From contig SHLU01000072.1 of assembly GCA_004282995.1 (NCBI GenBank), positions 1 to 9,882 of the forward strand: a DNA stretch of 9,882 nucleotides, read 5' to 3'. The notes under the pieces are model-generated. The model was not told the DNA's origin. It did not search any database and was given only the letters and a program-made list of their open reading frames with translations. Position 1 is the first letter of the stretch. The number at the start of each line of letters is the position of its first letter. The translations under genes and the position numbers were made by a program. The DNA is from Sphingomonadaceae bacterium. Lineage in GTDB: Bacteria; Pseudomonadota; Alphaproteobacteria; Sphingomonadales; Sphingomonadaceae. Below are positions 4,840 to 9,882 of the stretch, piece by piece.

Positions 4840-6909
4840 TCAGTTTTCCGGTACGTTATCGCGCAATTCTGCCAGCCAGACATCGGCCACAGCATCGCTC
4901 GGCGCGCGCCAGTCTCCGCGCGGGCTCAACGCTCCGCCGCTCGAAACCTTCGGCCCGTTGGGCAATGCGCTGCGCTTGAACTGGCTGAACTGGAAGAAAC
5001 GCCAAAGGAATTTCTCCAGCCACTTGCGGATCGTGGCGAGGTCGTAGGCGTTGCGGCGATCTTGCGGAAAACCCGCCGGCCACGATCCCGCGTCGGCATC
5101 TTTCCATGCATGCCAGGCAAGGAATGCGACCTTGGAAGGCTTCTGCCCGAACCGCACGATATGGTGGAGGAAGAAATCGTTGAGCTCGTATGGGCCGATC
5201 GTGCCTTCGGTGCTCTGAATCTCGCCATCCTCGCCAGCAGGGATCAGTTCGGGCGAGATTTCAGTATCGAGAATAGCGGCGAGCACCTCGCTCGCGGCGG
5301 GCACGAATTGCTCGGTGTCGATGGCCCAGCGGATCAAATACTGGATCAGCGTCTTGGGAACGCCGGCATTGACGCCGTAGTGGCTCATCTGGTCGCCCAC
5401 GCCATAGGTGCACCAGCCCAACGCAAGTTCGGACAGGTCGCCAGTCCCGATGACGAAACCCTTGTGCTGTCCAGCGAGGCGGAACAGGTAATCGGTCCGC
5501 AGGCCGGCCTGCACGTTTTCGAAAGTGGTGTCGTAAACCGGTTCGCCATCGGCAAAGGCATGGCCGATATTTTTCAGCATGGTCCGCGCACTGGGCTTGA
5601 TATCAATCTCTTCGGCGGTGATCTGCATCGCTTTCATCAGCCGCCAGGCGTTGGATTTTGTCCCTTCCGAGGTCCCGAAGCCGGGCATCGTGTATCCGCG
5701 GATAGTGCTGCGCGGCAGGCCCAGTTTGTCGCATACTTTCGCCGCGACGATCAGGGCATGGGTCGAATCGAGACCGCCCGAAATGCCGATCACCATCGAT
5801 TCGCCGCTGGTCGCCTGGAAGCGCCGCATCAGCGCATCCACCTGGATGTTGAACGCCTCGTAGGCATCCTGGTCGAGCTTGTCCTGCCGGTTGGGGACGA
5901 AAGGGAAGCGACGGATAGGGCGGTTAAGGCCCCGGTCGCCCGCGTCCTCGCCAGCTATCGCGCGGTGGTCGAAGATGACTGTGCGATACCAGTCCTCGGG
6001 CCGACCCTCGAAGTCGGCAGCATCGGTGAAAGTATGATTGCGCAACCGCTCGGCAATGATGCGGTCGGTATCGATGTCGACGATGCACAATTCGCCCTTA
6101 CGGTCGAAGCGTTCGCTCTCGGCCAAGAGGTCACCCATCTCGTAAATCACCCCCTGCCCGTCCCACGCCAGGTCGGTGGTGCTCTCGCCGTGCCCGCTGG
6201 CCGAATAGGCGTAGGCGCAGATCGCACGCGAGGACATCGAGCGACAATGCAGATGGCGATCATCGGCCCGGCCGATGGTGATCGGACTGGCGGAAAGATT
6301 GGCCAGAATCGTTGCCCCGGCCAGCGCAGCCATTGTGCCGGGCGGATTAGGAGCCCAGAAATCCTCGCAAATCTCCATGCCGAAGGTGAAGCCCGGCAAA
6401 CTCGCGGCCGAGAATATCAAGTCAGTGCCGAACGGCACTTCTTCGCCAGCGACATTGATCTCAAGGTCCTGGCAATCGCGTCCCGGAGTAAACCAGCGCT
6501 TTTCGTAGAACTCGCGGTAATTGGGCAGGAAGCTCTTGGGCACGACGCCCAGCACAGCACCATCTGCGACCGCAAGCGCGCAATTGTACAGCTTGCCGTT
6601 CCGCCGCAGCGGAGCACCGATAATCAGCACGGGAGACAAGTCGCTGGTAGCAGCCGCAATATCCGCGATGGCCTGCTCGACAGCATCGATCATCGCACCT
6701 TGCAGGTGCAGATCGTCAATGGCGTAGGACGAAACGCACAGTTCGGGATAAACCACCAGGTCTACCCTCGCCTCGTGTGCCTTGCGCGCCTCGGCCAATA
6801 TGCCGTCGCGGTTGAATGCGACATCGGCAGTGCGTACCGCCGGCGTTGCCGTCGCCACGCGCACGAATCCGTGGCAAGCGAGATCGTAGAAGTTGGAACG
6901 GTCAGCCAT
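4840..6909 (-). CDS. nadE: Glutamine-dependent NAD+ synthetase
   Basis: NadE catalyses the last step of NAD synthesis: deamido-NAD is adenylated with ATP and amidated with ammonia released from glutamine. The 689-aa protein is the two-domain form, close to the 679-aa M. tuberculosis enzyme. The N-terminal nitrilase-type glutaminase has the triad E56 (VVYPELC), K125 (VVPKSFLPNYREFYE) and C181 (GMEICEDFW). The C-terminal synthetase domain has the ATP-pyrophosphatase loop SGGLDST at 377-383 and later GTGDLSELALGW. All key residues are present. The ATG at 6909 lies inside the end of pncC (8-nt overlap) without its own strong SD, so translation is probably coupled. It is the last sure gene of the topoisomerase IB-pncC-nadE operon. 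A 675-codon open frame on the opposite strand is a high-GC shadow. Confidence 0.97.
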   Translation of the reverse strand: MADRSNFYDLACHGFVRVATATPAVRTADVAFNRDGILAEARKAHEARVDLVVYPELCVSSYAIDDLHLQGAMIDAVEQAIADIAAATSDLSPVLIIGAPLRRNGKLYNCALAVADGAVLGVVPKSFLPNYREFYEKRWFTPGRDCQDLEINVAGEEVPFGTDLIFSAASLPGFTFGMEICEDFWAPNPPGTMAALAGATILANLSASPITIGRADDRHLHCRSMSSRAICAYAYSASGHGESTTDLAWDGQGVIYEMGDLLAESERFDRKGELCIVDIDTDRIIAERLRNHTFTDAADFEGRPEDWYRTVIFDHRAIAGEDAGDRGLNRPIRRFPFVPNRQDKLDQDAYEAFNIQVDALMRRFQATSGESMVIGISGGLDSTHALIVAAKVCDKLGLPRSTIRGYTMPGFGTSEGTKSNAWRLMKAMQITAEEIDIKPSARTMLKNIGHAFADGEPVYDTTFENVQAGLRTDYLFRLAGQHKGFVIGTGDLSELALGWCTYGVGDQMSHYGVNAGVPKTLIQYLIRWAIDTEQFVPAASEVLAAILDTEISPELIPAGEDGEIQSTEGTIGPYELNDFFLHHIVRFGQKPSKVAFLAWHAWKDADAGSWPAGFPQDRRNAYDLATIRKWLEKFLWRFFQFSQFKRSALPNGPKVSSGGALSPRGDWRAPSDAVADVWLAELRDNVPEN

Positions 6910-7414
6910 CTGGGATGGCGTTGTTCATCATTGTCAGCGCGGTTTCAAGCGCGGCGATGCGAACACCGTTGCGGCCGATGGCACCGAAATGCCTTTCGGC
7001 GTGGACGCAACGACCATTCCGGTCGATGCAAGCGAAGTGAACCAACCCTTCCTCATCATCCTCTCCGGCCGGGCCAGCAAAACCGGTGATCGAGACTGCG
7101 ATATCGGCGCGCGACCGTTCCTTCGCGCCCTTTGCCATTGCCACCGCCACTTCGCGGCTGACCGCGCCGCAGTCGTCGACCATCGATTGCGCTATGTCTA
7201 GCAGGTCACACTTGGCCTGGTCCGAATAGGTGACAAAACCGCGTTCGAAAACGTGCGACAATCCTTCAACATCGGTCAGGAGCGCTGCCAACAGACCACC
7301 GGTGCAGCTTTCCGCCGTTGCCAGCGCCAAATTGTGTCGATCGGCATTGGCAAGCAGGGCGTGCGCCAGGCACTCGATCTTCTCCGGGAGGATATGCTCG
7401 AGCGTCTCGCTCAC
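6902..7414 (-). CDS. pncC: Nicotinamide-nucleotide amidase (PncC, CinA C-terminal domain family)
   Basis: PncC deamidates NMN to nicotinate mononucleotide, returning NMN (for example from NAD-dependent DNA ligase) to the NAD pathway. The 170-aa protein is a stand-alone CinA C-terminal domain, similar in length to E. coli PncC (165 aa). It has the hallmark TAESCTGGLL near residues 33-42, with the expected nucleophile S36, then GFVTYSDQAKCDLL and the ITGFAGPAGEDDEEG loop near 109-124. The start is GTG at 7414, inside the GTGA that also holds the topoisomerase stop; an AGGAA lies about 12 nt upstream. The stop overlaps the nadE start by 8 nt. NaMN made here feeds deamido-NAD, the substrate of the next gene. 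The deamidase role rests on family knowledge and context. Confidence 0.92.
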   Translation of the reverse strand: MSETLEHILPEKIECLAHALLANADRHNLALATAESCTGGLLAALLTDVEGLSHVFERGFVTYSDQAKCDLLDIAQSMVDDCGAVSREVAVAMAKGAKERSRADIAVSITGFAGPAGEDDEEGLVHFACIDRNGRCVHAERHFGAIGRNGVRIAALETALTMMNNAIPDG

Positions 7415-8433
7415 GCGGCCAGCAATTCCTGTGCTGCGGGGGCCTCCTGCAACAATGCGATCAGGCCGCGTTCGTGGCGGGTCAGGTATTTGGTCTTGCG
7501 CGGCAGCCGCAATCCGCTGCGCCAGTTTTCGAACCCATCTTCACGCGAAAATATATCGATCACGGCCGGGTGGATATAGCTCTTGCGGGCAATGGCGGGC
7601 GTATTGCCGAGTTGGTCCGAAACCTCGTCCAGCAGGGCTGTCATGGTCGGTTCCCCTTCGGCGTCGCACAATCTTGCAAAGGCCAGCACGCTGGCATGCC
7701 AGGTCCGAAAATTCTTGGCCGAGAAGTCCTCGCCCATAGTCTCTCGCAGGTAGTCGTTGACGTCGCCGCTGCCGATCGGGCAGCGTTTTCCGTCCGCATC
7801 GTAGTACTGGAACAAGTGCTGGCCCGGCACGTCGCGTGCATCCTGCACAGCCCGCGCCAGTTCCTCGTCTACCAGCGTCAGCTCGCGTTCCTTGCCGCCT
7901 TTGCCGACGAAGCTGATATGCACTGTGCTGCCTTCGATGCGGGCGTGGCGGTCGCGCAGGGTCGAGGCCCCGAAACTCTTGTTCTTCTTCTTGTAAGTCT
8001 CGTTACCAATCCGCACGAACCCCAGGTCGAGCAGGCGCACCACGGCAGCCAAAACCCGTTCGCGGGTGGGCGTGTCGCCAATGATGTCCTCCTCCACCCG
8101 TTGGCGCATCAATGGCAGCAGTTCGCCAAAGGCCAGACAACGGTCGAATTTCTCGCCTTCGCGATAGGTACGAAAATCGGGGTGGTAGCGATACTGCTTG
8201 CGGCCCTTGTCGTCATATCCGGTGGCGAGGATATGACCGTTGGGGGCCGGACAGAACCACGCGTCGCGATAGGCTGGCGGAAGGGCGACGGCGTTGAGCC
8301 GCTCGCGCTCTCGCGCATCGCGGATCAGTTGACCCTTGGGATCATAGTAAGCCCACCCGTTGCCGGCCCGCTTGCGGCTGATGCCGGGCAGGCTGTCGTC
8401 AACGTAAATCAGATCGGCAGGGTGTGAGGCCAT
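7411..8433 (-). CDS. DNA topoisomerase IB (poxvirus-type)
   Basis: This enzyme relaxes positive and negative supercoils by a 3'-phosphotyrosyl nick without ATP. The 340-aa product has the bacterial TopIB length. Its catalytic residues can be placed as R141 (FVRIGNETY), K178 (FVGKGGKE), R243 (KNFRTWHAS), N277 (QLGNTPAIA) and Y286 (RKSYIHP). Asn at 277 replaces the vaccinia histidine; the same Asn nine residues before Tyr is known from Deinococcus TopIB, so the enzyme should be active. The N-terminal domain (about 1-90) includes the conserved GRKQYRYHP block. ATG 8433 is the first start after the intergenic gap, with a weak GAAGG upstream. It is the first gene of the operon and overlaps pncC by 4 nt (GTGA). 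Confidence 0.95.
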   Translation of the reverse strand: MASHPADLIYVDDSLPGISRKRAGNGWAYYDPKGQLIRDARERERLNAVALPPAYRDAWFCPAPNGHILATGYDDKGRKQYRYHPDFRTYREGEKFDRCLAFGELLPLMRQRVEEDIIGDTPTRERVLAAVVRLLDLGFVRIGNETYKKKNKSFGASTLRDRHARIEGSTVHISFVGKGGKERELTLVDEELARAVQDARDVPGQHLFQYYDADGKRCPIGSGDVNDYLRETMGEDFSAKNFRTWHASVLAFARLCDAEGEPTMTALLDEVSDQLGNTPAIARKSYIHPAVIDIFSREDGFENWRSGLRLPRKTKYLTRHERGLIALLQEAPAAQELLAA

Positions 8434-8566
8434 GGATCACAAACCTTCGGTGACGCGGACCAGTTCCCCAGGCAGGCATGTATAATTCGCTCGCCACTTG
8501 CCATCGGTCCGCCATGCAGTCACCAAGCCGACACGATACAGCACCGCCTGCTACAGGAGCGCATGA
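8434..8566. promoter_or_regulatory. Divergent intergenic region with a consensus -10 for the GST gene
   Basis: A perfect TATAAT lies at 8481-8486 on the plus strand, about 80 bp before the GST start, with no good -35 at 16-18 bp (the bases there are GC-rich). The same bases read TTATAC on the minus strand, so the site could also serve the topoisomerase operon. The GST SD is AGGAG at 8555-8559, 7 nt before its ATG. Both divergent transcripts must start in this 133-bp gap; the exact sites are uncertain. Confidence 0.35.
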
Positions 8567-9415
8567 ATGGCCGACCCGACCTATACACCGCCCGAAGTCT
8601 GGACTTTTGATGCCGAAAGCGGCGGGCGGTTTGCCAGCATCAATCGGCCCACTGCCGGAGCGCAGGTGGAAAAGGAACTGCCGCGCGGCAAACATCCATT
8701 CCAGCTTTATTCGCTGGCAACGCCCAATGGGGTGAAGGCCAACCTCATCTTCGAAGAGTTGATCGAGGCCGGACACGATCTCGATTACGATGCCTGGCTG
8801 ATCAATATCGGCGAAGGCGAACAGTTCACCAGCGGCTTCGTCGCGATCAATCCAAATTCCAAGATCCCGGCGCTGGTCGACCATACAGGCAAGAAACCGA
8901 TTCGGGTTTTCGAAAGCGGGGCGATCCTGCTGCATGTGGCGGAGAAATTCGGTGCTTTCCTCGGCCAGCCGGAGGTTCGCGCGGAAATGCTCAGCTGGCT
9001 TTTCTGGCAGGTGGGTAGCGGACCGTTCATTGGCGGCGGTTTCGGCCATTTCTATGCCTACGCGCCGGAGAAATACGAATATCCAATCAACCGCTACGCC
9101 ATGGAAACCAAGCGCCTGTTCGACGTTGCAGACCAACGGCTGGGCGAGGCGCAGTTCCTGGCAGGCGACGAATACACCATCGCCGACATGGCGCTGTTCC
9201 CCTGGTATGCGCCCTTTGTGACCGGACATATCTATAACGAGGCGACCAAGTTTCTCTCGATCCACGAATATGAAAACGTCGCGCGCTGGGTACACGAAAT
9301 CTATGCCCGGCCTGCGGTCAAGCGGGCGCGGATGGTCAACAAGACCTGGGGAGAAGATGACGAACAACTGCCGGAACGCCACGCACGGACCGATTTCGAG
9401 GGCAAGGCGCTCTAG
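8567..9415 (+). CDS. yghU: Nu-class glutathione S-transferase (YghU-like disulfide oxidoreductase)
   Basis: The 282-aa protein closely follows E. coli YghU (288 aa), a nu-class GST that binds two glutathiones per site and reduces disulfides and organic peroxides. Seen in the sequence: an N-terminal extension (YTPPEVWTFD, then FASINRPTAG), the thioredoxin-like domain with YSLATPNG (T52 and N54 in the glutathione-contact motif), NPNSKIPAL at 95-103, and E116/S117 in FESGAILL. The alpha-helical domain contains FGHFYAYAP, FLAGDEYTIADMA and RPAVKRARMVN. The C-terminal tail (EQLPERHARTDFE) also resembles YghU. The ATG at 8567 has AGGAG 7 nt upstream. It stands alone, divergent from the topoisomerase operon and followed by the tRNA-Gln promoter. 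The reaction is inferred from family knowledge. Confidence 0.94.
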   Translation: MADPTYTPPEVWTFDAESGGRFASINRPTAGAQVEKELPRGKHPFQLYSLATPNGVKANLIFEELIEAGHDLDYDAWLINIGEGEQFTSGFVAINPNSKIPALVDHTGKKPIRVFESGAILLHVAEKFGAFLGQPEVRAEMLSWLFWQVGSGPFIGGGFGHFYAYAPEKYEYPINRYAMETKRLFDVADQRLGEAQFLAGDEYTIADMALFPWYAPFVTGHIYNEATKFLSIHEYENVARWVHEIYARPAVKRARMVNKTWGEDDEQLPERHARTDFEGKAL

Positions 9416-9445
9416 CCGGTTGGACAGGCGCGCATCCGCAGCCCC

Positions 9446-9480
9446 TTCACAACGCCAATGAAGGCGCTATAGAGCGCGCC
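9446..9480 (+). promoter_or_regulatory. Promoter of tRNA-Gln
   Basis: TTCACA (9446-9451, 5 of 6 to TTGACA) is followed after 16 bp by TATAGA (9468-9473, 4 of 6 to TATAAT). The predicted start at about 9480 is 7 nt before the mature tRNA. The bases between -10 and start are all G/C (GCGCGCC), a discriminator type associated with stringent control of stable RNA. An inverted repeat GCGCT (9464-9468) and AGCGC (9473-9477) brackets the -10. Confidence 0.6.
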
Positions 9481-9486
9481 CAGTGC

Positions 9487-9561
9487 TGGGGTGTAGCCAA
9501 GTGGTAAGGCACCGGTTTTTGGTATCGGCATTCGCAGGTTCGATCCCTGCCACCCCAGCCA
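9487..9561 (+). tRNA. tRNA-Gln (anticodon TTG)
   Basis: A complete cloverleaf can be folded. The acceptor stem is TGGGGTG (9487-9493) with CACCCCA (9551-9557), discriminator G9558 and encoded CCA at 9559-9561. The anticodon stem CCGGT (9512-9516) pairs with ATCGG (9524-9528, one G-T) around a 7-nt loop whose anticodon is TTG at 9519-9521. The T-arm is GCAGG (9534-9538) with CCTGC (9546-9550) and loop TTCGATC. The weak U-A first acceptor pair is a usual tRNA-Gln identity feature. A run of five T (9563-9567) follows the CCA directly and may assist termination. Confidence 0.97.
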
Positions 9562-9593
9562 ATTTTTCACGATTCCGATAGAATCTGAGTGGC

Positions 9594-9882
9594 TTAGCGA
9601 ACAGGATCCTCGGACCATTCCACCGCAGGTTGCGGGTGGTTGGGCACCAGAATCAAGACCCCGTCGCGCACGCGCCACTCGGCCAGCCGGCTGAGCAAGT
9701 TCATACCGATAACATTGGTCTCGCCAAGATTGGGCGCGATGACTGTATCGAGACCGCGTGCGGCGACATTGCCGAATCGCAGTTCCTGGATGGTGGCCAG
9801 CGGAACCTGCACCGTGCCATTGGCGGTCGTCATCTGGATCGGAAGGCGATCGCTGCGCGGCTCGATCCCGGCAGCTTGCGCG
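9594..9882 (-). CDS. Clan AA (retropepsin-like) aspartic protease, C-terminal part
   Basis: This partial gene has its TAA at 9596-9594, and the frame stays open to the window edge, so about 95 C-terminal residues are visible and the start lies outside. The visible sequence includes IQMTTANGTV, VPLATIQELRFG, LDTVIAPNLG and VIGMNLLSRLAEW, ending with VRDGVLIL and a Pro-rich tail. This pattern (ANG, then a VG/FG-N-V strand, then IGMNLLSRL) is typical of bacterial single-domain retropepsin-like proteases, which often carry an N-terminal membrane anchor. The catalytic DTG motif would lie upstream, outside the window. The ATG at 9833 is internal and not the likely start. The physiological substrate is unknown. 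Confidence 0.82.
   Translation of the reverse strand, partial: AQAAGIEPRSDRLPIQMTTANGTVQVPLATIQELRFGNVAARGLDTVIAPNLGETNVIGMNLLSRLAEWRVRDGVLILVPNHPQPAVEWSEDPVR

Noticed and set aside
5062..7089. 675-codon open frame on the plus strand opposite nadE
   Set aside because: It lies antisense to a confirmed nadE with all catalytic residues. Its composition (Arg/Gly/Ala/His-rich, no motif) is what the complement of high-GC coding sequence produces.
9571..9585. GATTC/GAATC hairpin after tRNA-Gln as a terminator
   Set aside because: It has a weak 5-bp AT-containing stem, and the T-run (9563-9567) precedes it instead of following it.

Overview
The window looks like ordinary chromosomal DNA from an alphaproteobacterium, most likely of the order Sphingomonadales (Erythrobacter/Altererythrobacter-like). 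This is inferred from the high-GC codon use, the family variants seen (type II IlvE, two-domain NadE, poxvirus-type topoisomerase IB, YghU-like GST) and the dense gene packing. I see no insertion sequence, phage gene, CRISPR array or compositional island.

Layout from left to right: (a) positions 1-314 hold a very small transcription unit: an 18-codon ORF behind a Shine-Dalgarno (SD) sequence complementary to the 16S rRNA 3' end over 14 nt, ending in a strong hairpin terminator. (b) 315-2353 (+) carries ilvE (branched-chain aminotransferase) and, 2 nt later, trhO (tRNA U34 hydroxylase). (c) 2350-3252 (-) is a LysR-type regulator whose stop codon overlaps the trhO stop. (d) Divergent from it, 3361-4690 (+) holds a pirin-family quercetinase-like cupin and an FMN-dependent azoreductase/quinone reductase, forming a regulator-plus-redox module. 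(e) 8433 down to 4840 (-) is an overlapping operon: topoisomerase IB, then pncC (NMN deamidase), then nadE (glutamine-dependent NAD synthetase). It may end with a doubtful 48-aa ORF at 4833-4687. (f) 8567-9415 (+) is a YghU-like nu-class glutathione transferase, divergent from the operon. (g) 9487-9561 (+) is tRNA-Gln(UUG) with its own recognisable promoter. (h) 9594-9882 (-) is the C-terminal end of a retropepsin-like clan AA aspartic protease that runs off the window.

Functional links: pncC and nadE act in one NAD pathway (NMN to NaMN; later deamido-NAD to NAD), and their 8-nt overlap suggests coupled translation. The pirin, azoreductase and LysR genes probably form one quinone/flavonoid or electrophile response unit. 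The least explained part is the mini-ORF at 99-155, with its extreme SD and a terminator arm that can pair with that SD. The rest is well-known housekeeping and stress biology.
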